A DNA stretch of 64,000 nucleotides from Gangjinia marincola (GTDB taxonomy: Bacteria; Bacteroidota; Bacteroidia; Flavobacteriales; Flavobacteriaceae). The notes under the pieces are model-generated. The model ran no database searches. It was given only the letters and a program-made list of their open reading frames with translations, and was not told the origin of the DNA. The position numbers and the translations under genes were made by a program. The DNA is taken from the NCBI RefSeq assembly GCF_039523415.1, contig NZ_BAAAFG010000005.1, positions 62,001 through 126,000 on the forward strand, written 5' to 3'. Shown here piece by piece: positions 43,033 to 52,193 of this stretch (position 1 is the stretch's first letter; the number at the start of each line of letters is the position of its first letter).

Positions 43033-44264
43033 TCAATCTTTCCCGCTAAATACATATGTGCACCAGCTGAGTTCTTACTTAATACATTGGTCATTAGGCA
43101 TACAATGTATTTTCTTCCGTTAGGGTGTTCAACAGTAATGACAGAATTCATGTAATTAAAAACGTTACCTGCATAATCATTACAATAAGTTCCTAATGAG
43201 CGGTTGCATTTATAAAAACTTCCCGATTTAAAATACACTGCAGCACTATCAAGAGATGGTGAAGCCGCATAACGAATCCTGCGATCGGTCAAATATAAAA
43301 GTCGTTTAATTTCAAGGCTTGAAGAAGTATCTACTACCTTGCCCTGTTCTAAATTAACCATATATTTCATCAACCCAACCGGGGTACCTATGCTACCGCC
43401 TTTTCTACTAATATACTTATCAGGTCCGTTGGTGAAAAAACCACCTAATCTCCATTCGTCTTTATCAATTCCTAATTCTCTAAGAGGTTCATTCACTACA
43501 TCGTAGGATAAGTTAGTTAAGGAATCCCGCGGAGTCTCTTTAAAAAAAGCATTCGCCTCTTCTTGAGTTAAATTTTCGTAGTCTCTTCCAAAAGCTTTCA
43601 TCAGTAATGCTTCACGATATATAACACTTGCCGCCCCGTTGTTGCTTACTGATAACATGTGATCTGCCCATTCGTACAGTGAGAAGGTATCTGTGGCCAC
43701 TACCTGCCGTTTTAATACATTCTTTTTTTCAGCATTATATACGGGTATAGTATGATGATCTCCAGTTCCCCAAAAACCGGCTCCCACCCGTTTGTTTTTA
43801 AGAATATGTACGCGTTCCTCAAATGAATCAGGACATACCTTAGCCAGTTGATCAAATAATGCATTGATAACTGCTATTTTTCCCACGCTTCCCGGTTGAT
43901 AACCTACATTTTCTCTAAAATCTGCGTACAGTAAATTTTTAGGATCTGTCATGTCCAACACTGCAGCAGAATATCCGCTTGTGGGGAACAGGGGTCTCAA
44001 CAATTCTTCTAATGCTTTATCTTCTTTAAGTAAGGTTGAAGCACTGTCACCTTTTCTTGAACGTAATTGTAGTTTAATATCTTCTATGCTGTAAAACGCA
44101 CCGTAACGAATCCTACTATTTTCTTTTTCTTGTAATAACTTTTCTTGTATAGGCAATAACCTTTTAATGCCTGTGCGGGAGTAGCCATCTATAGGATAGT
44201 AAAACGTAAACCCCAGGCTGAAAAAGGCCAAAACAAATAATAGAAGTAGTGTTACTTTTTTCAT
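43005..44264 (-). CDS. Exported serine hydrolase, class A beta-lactamase fold (paralogue 2)
   Basis: A 419-residue protein. A single N-terminal hydrophobic helix (about 4-22) gives export or anchoring. SxxK is S126-V-G-K129 in YQPGSVGKIAVI, SxN is in SVSNNGAAS and KSG in YFKSGSFYKC. About 90 residues precede the SxxK region, more than in paralogue 1. It lies 4 bp after the exported dikinase-like gene, and its 3' end overlaps the 3' end of the transporter gene (28 bp). Confidence 0.85.
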   Translation of the reverse strand: MKKVTLLLLFVLAFFSLGFTFYYPIDGYSRTGIKRLLPIQEKLLQEKENSRIRYGAFYSIEDIKLQLRSRKGDSASTLLKEDKALEELLRPLFPTSGYSAAVLDMTDPKNLLYADFRENVGYQPGSVGKIAVINALFDQLAKVCPDSFEERVHILKNKRVGAGFWGTGDHHTIPVYNAEKKNVLKRQVVATDTFSLYEWADHMLSVSNNGAASVIYREALLMKAFGRDYENLTQEEANAFFKETPRDSLTNLSYDVVNEPLRELGIDKDEWRLGGFFTNGPDKYISRKGGSIGTPVGLMKYMVNLEQGKVVDTSSSLEIKRLLYLTDRRIRYAASPSLDSAAVYFKSGSFYKCNRSLGTYCNDYAGNVFNYMNSVITVEHPNGRKYIVCLMTNVLSKNSAGAHMYLAGKIDQTLAEAAK

Positions 44265-44268
44265 AGCA

Positions 44269-47187
44269 TTAATTTAGTTGAGTCGTCGTCAAGATTTGTT
44301 TATCCAGATCTATCTCTGGAGAAATACTCTTTAAATAAGTCGAGTAAAGCGCATTTTTATTTTCTACAAATGGTCTTATTTGAAATAGCCACAATTTATC
44401 ATTCTTAAATCCTAATTCTATATCCCATGGACCTTGATAATCATTGCTGGTATACTGCGGCATTTTTTCTTGTACTTCTCCCACCATTCGCGTGATTTTT
44501 TCAAGGTGACTTTTAGAAAGCACGGGATTTGAAAAGTCGTTATATTCTTTATTTGTTCCACCATCTGTGGGTAAACGATTATGATAAGGTTGCCTAGACG
44601 GATTGATCAATTGATTGTTCGCTGAATATACAATCCTTGTTTCTGCGGCTTGACCATCTACGGCGCCGCCAGCACCTCTGCTAAATGCTACGGTAATTCC
44701 ATCATTTGAACCGGTTTGAACATTTTTAGTAATGATCACTCCAGATCGATCTACATCTACGCTTGGAATTACGAGAATAGAAGGGTACACATTTTCGGGA
44801 TTGGTCAAATATTGCTGTCTCCAGGTAAAACTGCGTTCAGTATAGGGAGAAGCCCACACTTTTTTAATTCCGTTCATGATTTGTTCCCGATCCTTTACAT
44901 TAAAAAGAGTAAGATTAAGACCGGCACCGGTAAATTGTTCCAAGTCTTCCATGTTCGTATCGCTTCTTAGAAATACGGGCACGTTACCAACATAATTTCC
45001 CAGCTCTTTTTGGAATTTTGCCTGAAAATCCACGACAAACCCTATATCCAATGGCATCTTTAAAATGGCTTCGCGGAGTATTGCTAATTTGTTAAGCTGA
45101 AAATCCTGTATTTCAGCTTCAGATGCACCATTATTCTTCATAGTTTCTGCCTGCCGGAAAGTATCTGTAAGGAAATACCAATAACTTCCTTGTGTAGCAG
45201 GCATAAGTTGATCCATGTGTGATCTAAAAATCCCAAATGGGATAACAATTCCTTCGACTACATGGTTAGGAAAAATTTGTTTTAATTGTCCAAGATTTGC
45301 GGCTTTAGGTCCACAGGTCACGCCGGAAGCGGAAGATTTCACTTCACGTAATGAAAGTACATTTTTCTCATTGAGATTAATACGATTAATGGGTACAGTA
45401 ACCATCTCTGTATTACGTTGTTTTTCTTCAAAGAGCACCTGCTCTTCATTTGTCATATCCTTTTCCAGCTTCATAAGAACATTTCCTTTATCGGTAACAG
45501 CTAGAAATACGGTTTCACCATCATATTGCTTAAGCTCCTGAAAAATTTCGTCGGTTATGGTGACATTTGGTATAGCCAGATTGCGGGCAAGAAGTTGTAC
45601 GTGAGATACAAGGTTCCCTTCAGAAACAGATAAAATACCAGCTACAGGTTTGAGATCTGAAGGAGGCTTTTGAAAAACGTAGATGTCATTTTTATTCGCT
45701 CTTTCAAGTTCTTTTTCAGTTTGAACTACATGCAACACCCCTTTAGAATATCCGGGATTAATTCCCTTTAATCCGCTTTGATCTGAAATATCCAAAACTT
45801 GATTTGTGATTCCGGCCTCTTCATTTAAAAATTTACTGAGTGTGGTAATTGTATTACCCAAAGCTAATGCAACTGAAGATCTTATGCGATCATCAATAAA
45901 CCCTACTGCTATAGGTTCAAATCCTGCGTACTCATCAACTACCTCATTGTAGGTTGCTTTAACGGTAGCCGCACTCCAACCAACTACGCGCGATGCAAAT
46001 TGATTGTAACGCTCCAGCTGCCCGATGCTCATGGGATTATTATCTATTAGCCCTGTCATTTGATGATCCACAGTCTCCCATTCCCATAATTCTATTAAAC
46101 CAGTTCCAGCAGTGGCCAGGCTTAAAGTATAAATTTTTTGTAGAAGTTCATCCACTTCTCTGGGTTGCCATGAATTACTCTCTCGCATCAAGATAATTTC
46201 TAATTCTGTAGATAGGTCCAGGAAGACTAATCGGTCTAAAGGAGATTCAACCTGTGTAATTGACGTACGAATATGGCAAAGTAGATCAGCTATATCTTTT
46301 ACCATATAAGACACCTCTTGAGGAGTTTGATAGGTGTTAAAAGAATCCAGCAGTAAGGTTTTCAAGTCAGAATCATTCACAGCGTTTAATTGGGACGATA
46401 AATCGGTAAAGTCAATGGGTTTATAGTAAGCTCTAAGTGATTGCTTTAAATTATTCATTTCGATCATCAGAGAAGGTGGCAACTTTTTTTTATGTTCATC
46501 ATAAAAATTTTCAACACGAATAATATCACTTTTATCCGGATTGCCGTGGATCTTTATCCTAAGATCCATAAAAGGTGTGTAGTTGTCTGCAATAATTTTA
46601 GATTGGCTTCTTATTTCCTGGGCAAGGTTAGAGTCCTCGTTGTGTGGAATATCGAGCAAAGATTGCCGAATAAGATAGTAGCTTTCTGCTAATACATCAT
46701 CATTCCCTAATATCGTTTTGTAAAATGTATTTCCCCAGGCTTTTTCATCTTCAATTTGTACCGCACCTCGATAATACTGTCCCTTTCGTAGTATCCATCC
46801 ATCATCAATGCTTTCCAGATATTTTCCAAGTTGGTATTGTTTGAGTCGGGAATATTGATCTTTTTTATTCCAAAATTCATCTATAGCTGTAGCCGATAAG
46901 ATTTGTCCAAAATAGACACTTCGTTTTTCAGCCAGCGCAAGCACATCAGCTCTGTAGGTGGCATGTTGTATTCCTAAGGATTTGCCTCCGCGCTCAGGAC
47001 AGGGATCTTTTGGATCACGTATAGTGCCATCATCACAGAACCATTTAATTCTAAAATACGGTCCGCGGGGATCTTGCTTTAAAGTTTGAATTAATGATTT
47101 AATGTCTTCATTAGAAACGTTTTTCTGTGCCTGAATATAGCTAAAGGAGAGTAAGAGAAAGAATAAATAAAATGTAGTTCTTTTCAA
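44269..47187 (-). CDS. Exported PEP/pyruvate-dikinase-like protein with glucan-water-dikinase-type domain order
   Basis: A 972-residue protein with an N-terminal signal peptide (MKRTTFYLFFLLLSFSYIQA), so it acts in the periplasm or outside. About 480 residues of unknown helical sequence come first. A phosphohistidine swivelling domain follows, with H529 in VSEGNLVSHVQLLARN. A C-terminal ATP-grasp/PPDK-N domain runs from G626 (GPKAANLGQL) through R741 (FLRSDTNMEDLEQFTGAGL) to QIRPF (936-940). PEP synthase has the ATP domain first; here the order resembles glucan water dikinase, as does the SHVxLLARN wording. Substrate unknown. Export of an ATP-dependent dikinase is unusual. Confidence 0.85.
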   Translation of the reverse strand: MKRTTFYLFFLLLSFSYIQAQKNVSNEDIKSLIQTLKQDPRGPYFRIKWFCDDGTIRDPKDPCPERGGKSLGIQHATYRADVLALAEKRSVYFGQILSATAIDEFWNKKDQYSRLKQYQLGKYLESIDDGWILRKGQYYRGAVQIEDEKAWGNTFYKTILGNDDVLAESYYLIRQSLLDIPHNEDSNLAQEIRSQSKIIADNYTPFMDLRIKIHGNPDKSDIIRVENFYDEHKKKLPPSLMIEMNNLKQSLRAYYKPIDFTDLSSQLNAVNDSDLKTLLLDSFNTYQTPQEVSYMVKDIADLLCHIRTSITQVESPLDRLVFLDLSTELEIILMRESNSWQPREVDELLQKIYTLSLATAGTGLIELWEWETVDHQMTGLIDNNPMSIGQLERYNQFASRVVGWSAATVKATYNEVVDEYAGFEPIAVGFIDDRIRSSVALALGNTITTLSKFLNEEAGITNQVLDISDQSGLKGINPGYSKGVLHVVQTEKELERANKNDIYVFQKPPSDLKPVAGILSVSEGNLVSHVQLLARNLAIPNVTITDEIFQELKQYDGETVFLAVTDKGNVLMKLEKDMTNEEQVLFEEKQRNTEMVTVPINRINLNEKNVLSLREVKSSASGVTCGPKAANLGQLKQIFPNHVVEGIVIPFGIFRSHMDQLMPATQGSYWYFLTDTFRQAETMKNNGASEAEIQDFQLNKLAILREAILKMPLDIGFVVDFQAKFQKELGNYVGNVPVFLRSDTNMEDLEQFTGAGLNLTLFNVKDREQIMNGIKKVWASPYTERSFTWRQQYLTNPENVYPSILVIPSVDVDRSGVIITKNVQTGSNDGITVAFSRGAGGAVDGQAAETRIVYSANNQLINPSRQPYHNRLPTDGGTNKEYNDFSNPVLSKSHLEKITRMVGEVQEKMPQYTSNDYQGPWDIELGFKNDKLWLFQIRPFVENKNALYSTYLKSISPEIDLDKQILTTTQLN

Positions 47188-47234
47188 TAGAGTAGTATTT
47201 CGTTTTACATTTCTTTCTATAGAAATGAATACAT

Positions 47235-47242
47235 CAAAAGTA
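47235..47242 (-). promoter_or_regulatory. Putative -7 box for the exported dikinase operon
   Basis: On the minus strand this reads TACTTTTG, matching TAnnTTTG, 48 bp before the ATG at 47187. A clear -33 TTTG is not seen at the standard distance. Confidence 0.4.
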
Positions 47243-47282
47243 CTAATCTAGAAACAGTGTTAATGTTGCAGTAGCGTTAAAG

Positions 47283-48905
47283 TTAGTTTGGAATCACTAA
47301 TAGCTTACTATAATACCCATTGCGCGTTGCAAGTCTATACATATAAGTTCCCGGTAAAATTGTTGCATTTTGAGTGATACTTTTGACAGGGACTTTATAC
47401 TCACCCGCGAATAAAAATTCATTTTTCAGCGTGGCAACTTGCTGACCTGTCATCGCATATAACTTAATGTCTACATGTTGATCTTGTTGTAATTGGAAGC
47501 CAACAAAAACCTGGTTGTTTTCATATAAAGCGCCGTGAATAAATTGAGAGCCTGCTACTATTTCTTCGTTCCCTAAATTTTGACATGTAAATCCTAGGGG
47601 CAAGCTGTCAAAATTCTCTCCAAGTAAAGCGACATTAATTAAAGCTGGATCAAGACAAAGCCATTCTGATAATACAGTATGGTAGACTTGTCTAAAGTCA
47701 ATAAGATAGTCAAGATTACCTTGTTGGTTGAGATTGCTTAAATCAGGATGTGTTCCCACAAAACCCTGATCGTTCAAGGCTGCTCCAAAGAGCATCATTT
47801 GTGAAGAGGCTCCATGATCAGTTCCATTAGAGCCATTTTCAAAGGTACGTCTGCCAAATTCTGATATTGTCATTGATAATACACGATCACTAAATCCTGC
47901 ATCATCCAGGTCATCATGAAATGCTTTCATAGAGGTGGCTAATTCATTCAACAAATATTCATGATCTCCCTGTTGATTTACGTGAGTGTCAAAACCATCA
48001 AGTTCAACAAAATAGATTTTAGTTCCTAAATTTCCCTTGATCAGCCTGGCAACTAGGCTTAATTGTTCTGAAAGCCTACCATCTGTGTATCCCGTAGCAG
48101 CATCTGTTGACGCATCATACGCATCCTTGATGACACCTGCATAGCTCAAGGTTGAATTTGCTTGTGCTCTAAGAAATTCTGCTTGATCTCCATAAAGACC
48201 ATCAGGAATATTATCCATGCTAAATAGAACACCTTCACTTGCAATTTGAAAAAGTTTTTGTGGGTTAGCTACAGTCATTGCTAAGTTCACATCACCACCT
48301 TCAAAAATTCTATTTCCCTGATTACCTATTTGAATAGCGGGAGGGATTGTAGGTGGATTAAAGATATAATCCGGGTAAAGTTCATTGAGGTACCTGCCCA
48401 TCCAACCTGTAGTTTCCTGTTCGTTTACTACATCTGTAGTAGCCCAATTATCTGATCCTTGAAAATGAGAAAGACTGGAATCGTTATACCCAACACCGTG
48501 AACAACTTTCATTCTCCCGGTATCCCACATAGCTTTAGCGTCTTGCATGTAAGGTGGTAATCCAAAATTTGCGTTGAGGTTTAAGACCTGATTTTCTAAA
48601 ATCCTTAGCGTAGGTCTGTAATTCGCGTAGGTATCATAATCGTACTTTGGTATGATGGTATTTAAACCATCATTACCTCCTTTAAGCCTAACAATAATCA
48701 ATATCCTATCGTTATCAGAATTGCTTAAGGCTGCTGAAAGTAATGATGGTTTGGCAGCACTCACAAGAGTATTTGATAGCATCATTCCGCCGGCGGTAGA
48801 TAGTCCCAGCGTTTGAACAAAAGCTCTTCTGCTCCAGGTTTTGTGTTCGTGATCATGTTTTTTTTGATCTTTTAAGGATGCATTGGGTTGGTGGTTAGAA
48901 CACAT
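47283..48905 (-). CDS. DUF1501 protein with Tat-like signal and T9SS-like tail
   Basis: A 540-residue exported protein. The N-terminus has a twin-arginine-like motif S25-R-R-A-F-V before a hydrophobic stretch (LSTAGGMMLSNTLVSA). The DUF1501 core shows IVRLKGGNDGLNTIIPKYD, SHFQGSDNW and FGRRTFENGSNGTDHGASSQMMLFG, related to the alkaline phosphatase/sulfatase superfamily. The C-terminus (HVDIKLYAMTGQQVATLKN...LPGTYMYRLATRNGYYSKLLVIPN) is a type A T9SS sorting-domain-like tail. It is 2 bp after the DUF1800 gene; the two families are regularly paired. Function is unknown. Confidence 0.9.
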   Translation of the reverse strand: MCSNHQPNASLKDQKKHDHEHKTWSRRAFVQTLGLSTAGGMMLSNTLVSAAKPSLLSAALSNSDNDRILIIVRLKGGNDGLNTIIPKYDYDTYANYRPTLRILENQVLNLNANFGLPPYMQDAKAMWDTGRMKVVHGVGYNDSSLSHFQGSDNWATTDVVNEQETTGWMGRYLNELYPDYIFNPPTIPPAIQIGNQGNRIFEGGDVNLAMTVANPQKLFQIASEGVLFSMDNIPDGLYGDQAEFLRAQANSTLSYAGVIKDAYDASTDAATGYTDGRLSEQLSLVARLIKGNLGTKIYFVELDGFDTHVNQQGDHEYLLNELATSMKAFHDDLDDAGFSDRVLSMTISEFGRRTFENGSNGTDHGASSQMMLFGAALNDQGFVGTHPDLSNLNQQGNLDYLIDFRQVYHTVLSEWLCLDPALINVALLGENFDSLPLGFTCQNLGNEEIVAGSQFIHGALYENNQVFVGFQLQQDQHVDIKLYAMTGQQVATLKNEFLFAGEYKVPVKSITQNATILPGTYMYRLATRNGYYSKLLVIPN

Positions 48906-48907
48906 AA

Positions 48908-50362
48908 TTATTGGAGTTGAAATTCAGGAATGCGTAATATGTATTTGAGTAAAAGTCTAGTTTGATTTGGTACAGTGTCCCAATTCATATTCCATGAACC
49001 GTCATCAAAATAATTTTGAGGAACATTAGCTTTAAAAATGTCGGTAGCAGCTTCATATTCTGAATATGCCAGTAAAGGTTTGGCAAGTAAGTGATTTACT
49101 ATACGCTCAGTAATTAAAAAAGGATCGTTGCCATCTCCTGCTATTTGAATGGCCCAGTTTCTAAGTTGTTCCTGTTCAAATTGCCAGTATTTATTAATGA
49201 GTCTTTCGCTATATTCCCAGCGACCAACTAATAAACTAGAACTGATCCAACTTTGATCCATTTGCCATCCTGCTACATCAATCGGATTGTAAAGCTCCTG
49301 ACCTGTAAATCTGGCATGGTTTCTTATGCTGCTTGCAATATCATAATCATTTGGAACACTAAGAGAAGATTCACGGTGCAATGTGATTAAAAGATCAAGC
49401 GGACTTTTTATGAGAACTCCGCAATTTTCTTGTGCAAAGAAATCTTCACTTTTTAGAAGCTGACGCAAAACGGGCGCGATTTCGAAATCATTGTCTTTAA
49501 AAGTTTGTGCCAAGCCGTTGACAACATTCGTATTTACCTGTGGCGATATAAAAAACCTATATAATTTATTACAAATAAAGTCAGCAATTTCATCAGCGCG
49601 TTCTGCAAATAGGATATCAATTACATCATCATAACCCCAATTGCCGGTTTGACCAAAAATTGTTTTTTCAGTACCATCAAATGTATCTGGATTAAAAATA
49701 ATTGGGCCCCAGCCCTCATCGCGTTGATTATAACCCGTAAATGCTCTTGAAGCTTCTACGATATCTGCTTGAGTATATCCATTATTTTCTCCTAATGTAA
49801 ACAACTCAAAAAGCTCTCTGGCATAATTCTCATTTGGGCTTCCTGCAACATTTTCATATCCGTTGAGATAGATGAGCATAGAATTATTCAATCCGATTGC
49901 TCTTGTGAAATCTTTAAAATTTCCAACTGCATGAATTTGAAGAAGTTCTACGTATTTTACAAGATAGGGAGGCGTATCGACAGAAGAGAATTGAGTTACA
50001 AAGTGGTTAGACCAAAATAAGGTCATCTTTTCTCTAAGTTTATTTTCAAGAAAATAATATACACTACTATTCATCCATTCATATTGAAGGGTGAACGGCT
50101 CTTCGTCATTGTCTATAAATTGATCCCACGTCCATTCTGCCCAAAATGGAGTCCCAGATGGAGGTAAAGCAATAGCTTCATCTACCAATAAATCAACAAT
50201 ATCAGACGGATTTTGATCGAGATAATCTAAGATATCCTGAGAAGGGATACCAAATGAAGTCCGTCTAAAGAGATGTTGAATTTTATTTTCATTCCACGGG
50301 TTTTGGTCAGAAGGGAGGTATGGATCAATATCATTGATTAACGTAGAAATAAATCCTCTCAT
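48908..50362 (-). CDS. DUF1800 family protein
   Basis: A 484-residue DUF1800 protein. Family motifs are HLFRRTSFGIP, LREKMTLFWSNHFVTQ, NSMLIYLNGYENVAGSPNENYARELFELFTLGENNGYTQADIVEASRAFTGY and the tail PLLAYSEYEAA...LLKYILRIPEFQLQ. No clear signal peptide is present from ATG 50362, although the family is usually exported with DUF1501. It forms an operon with the DUF1501 gene. Confidence 0.92.
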   Translation of the reverse strand: MRGFISTLINDIDPYLPSDQNPWNENKIQHLFRRTSFGIPSQDILDYLDQNPSDIVDLLVDEAIALPPSGTPFWAEWTWDQFIDNDEEPFTLQYEWMNSSVYYFLENKLREKMTLFWSNHFVTQFSSVDTPPYLVKYVELLQIHAVGNFKDFTRAIGLNNSMLIYLNGYENVAGSPNENYARELFELFTLGENNGYTQADIVEASRAFTGYNQRDEGWGPIIFNPDTFDGTEKTIFGQTGNWGYDDVIDILFAERADEIADFICNKLYRFFISPQVNTNVVNGLAQTFKDNDFEIAPVLRQLLKSEDFFAQENCGVLIKSPLDLLITLHRESSLSVPNDYDIASSIRNHARFTGQELYNPIDVAGWQMDQSWISSSLLVGRWEYSERLINKYWQFEQEQLRNWAIQIAGDGNDPFLITERIVNHLLAKPLLAYSEYEAATDIFKANVPQNYFDDGSWNMNWDTVPNQTRLLLKYILRIPEFQLQ

Positions 50363-50628
50363 AGTTAATAGTTAGTTAATTAGATCATTCAAGAAGTGTA
50401 CCTCACACAATTAGGAAAGATACATGCCATTTAAATAGTTGTCTTTCAACAGCTCAAGCCATCATTTAATGGATTAAGAATTCAAATGCCCTGTGTAAAA
50501 TATATACACTTTGTTCCTAATCTATACAGAAGATATTGTTTTGATGAAGTGTTAATTCATTACTAAGAAGGGTTTCTCTTTGCGCGTTAATTGCGACTTT
50601 TATCCAAAAGAAATTAAATAAATCCATC

Positions 50629-50997
50629 ATGAATTATATAATTATTGCTTTGCAACTTATTGTGGCCTTGAGTCTTCTTAATGTATGGCTCATACAATAT
50701 AATAAACCTACACAGTGGCGTGGAGGAAATGCTCAAAGTATACAAGAAGAATTTAAGGTATATGGATTACCGGTATGGATGTGCTATGTCGTAGGTTTTC
50801 TAAAAGTAACAGGCGCAATCCTTCTTATAGTGGGAATATGGTTTCCTCAAGTCATTGTGCCCGCAGCAACTATGCTTGCAGTACTCTTGTTAGGATCAAT
50901 TATCATGCATGTTAAAATTAGTGACCCGTTAAAAAAATCTTTCCCTGCTGCACTGTTTTTAACTATTTGCTTGATAATTATTTTCTACTACAACTAA
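50629..50997 (+). CDS. DoxX-like membrane protein (paralogue A)
   Basis: A 122-residue four-helix protein. YGLPVWMCYVVGFLKVTGAILLIVGIW and VKISDPLKKSFPAALFLTICLIIIF are DoxX-like. It overlaps the convergent paralogue by 4 nt at the stop codons. Function is unknown. Confidence 0.82.
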   Translation: MNYIIIALQLIVALSLLNVWLIQYNKPTQWRGGNAQSIQEEFKVYGLPVWMCYVVGFLKVTGAILLIVGIWFPQVIVPAATMLAVLLLGSIIMHVKISDPLKKSFPAALFLTICLIIIFYYN

Positions 50998-51344
50998 AGA
51001 ATAAGTGTTAACCATCTATAAGCTAAATAAGAATTAAATGCTGCATAGAATAGCGCAGGAAAGGAAGCTAAGAAGGGATCTCTGATCTTTATTCGCACAC
51101 CATATCCTAAAATCATAATTAACGCTAAACCAGTACTGGCTGCTAATGCCAACATAGTTGAATAGAATACTCCAATCAAAAGACTTATTCCTCCAATAAA
51201 CTGTAATATTCCTACGATTCTTCTATGTTTGGCTAGACCATACCGTATAAATTCATTTTTCATGAAAGGGCTTAACAAGCAGCTAATCCCGAAATAAATA
51301 AATGATAGTGCCGCAAAAAGTGAGAGGTAATCAAGTGTATTCAT
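50994..51344 (-). CDS. DoxX-like membrane protein (paralogue B)
   Basis: A 116-residue four-helix protein. FIRYGLAKHRRIVGILQFIGGISLLIGVFY and VRIKIRDPFLASFPALFYAAFNSYLAYR align by eye with paralogue A, including the Asp-Pro and Ser-Phe-Pro-Ala before the last helix. The two genes converge with a 4-nt overlap. Confidence 0.8.
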   Translation of the reverse strand: MNTLDYLSLFAALSFIYFGISCLLSPFMKNEFIRYGLAKHRRIVGILQFIGGISLLIGVFYSTMLALAASTGLALIMILGYGVRIKIRDPFLASFPALFYAAFNSYLAYRWLTLIL

Positions 51345-51449
51345 TCCTTAAATGTACTGGGATTTTAAGATAATTGCTTTTCATTAACGTAAGCTTATCA
51401 TATTGGTGGAGTAGAAATAAAGAAGTACTTTTAAAATCAAAATCAGTGC

Positions 51450-52178
51450 ATGCCTTTATTTAACTCTTCAAGATCATTTGCCATAAAGCAAAAACGCCTA
51501 TTCAATTATTTGCTTTATGCCCTTGGCGAAATTATTCTTGTCGTTACAGGAATTCTTATAGCATTATATATTAATAATCAGAGTGAGCTCTCAAAGAAAA
51601 ATAGGGAGCTTATGAATAGTGCAAAATTAGTGTATTCTGCAATGGCCCGTGATACGTTAGTAATACATCAATTTTTTCAAGAAAGCCATTACCGAGTTTC
51701 TCAAAACTTCCTGTCTTATTTAGATCGCCCTTATGATAGCTCTGCCGTGATGGGTAGAGGAGGTAAGATAAACATGATATTATTTGACATGTATACCCCG
51801 GGGCTTACAAATGAAGTAGAGGATATTGTCACAAACGCACCCTTGAATAACTCTGCCCTTGCAAATCAATTAAATGCAATAAGAAGAACGTATACTTCTA
51901 ATTTTGAAATCGATACAGAAGTCAAAAATCTGGTGTTTGACACATCTAAAGAAAACTTAGCGTATCTAAGTGAAACGCAACCTTGGTATACAGACTTTAT
52001 GCTTGATCGCTCCTGTAACGATGATTGCATTAATTTTCTTAATAATAATGTGACGCATAAAAAACTAGCAACAAAATATTATTTTTACTACACTACCTTA
52101 TATAAAAGTTCGCTGCAAAAATTTAAAAGGAGTATCATTAAGCAAATGGAACAATTAAAACCTTTACTTAAAGCCTAA
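51450..52178 (+). CDS. DUF6090-like membrane protein
   Basis: A 242-residue protein. An N-terminal membrane helix NYLLYALGEIILVVTGILIALYINNQSEL (about 19-47) is the hallmark of DUF6090 proteins of Bacteroidota. The remainder is a soluble helical domain containing CNDDC near the C-terminal third. Function is unknown. It ends 15 bp before the ABC exporter and may be co-transcribed with it. Confidence 0.78.
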   Translation: MPLFNSSRSFAIKQKRLFNYLLYALGEIILVVTGILIALYINNQSELSKKNRELMNSAKLVYSAMARDTLVIHQFFQESHYRVSQNFLSYLDRPYDSSAVMGRGGKINMILFDMYTPGLTNEVEDIVTNAPLNNSALANQLNAIRRTYTSNFEIDTEVKNLVFDTSKENLAYLSETQPWYTDFMLDRSCNDDCINFLNNNVTHKKLATKYYFYYTTLYKSSLQKFKRSIIKQMEQLKPLLKA

Positions 52179-52193
52179 ACTCACGCTATATTC

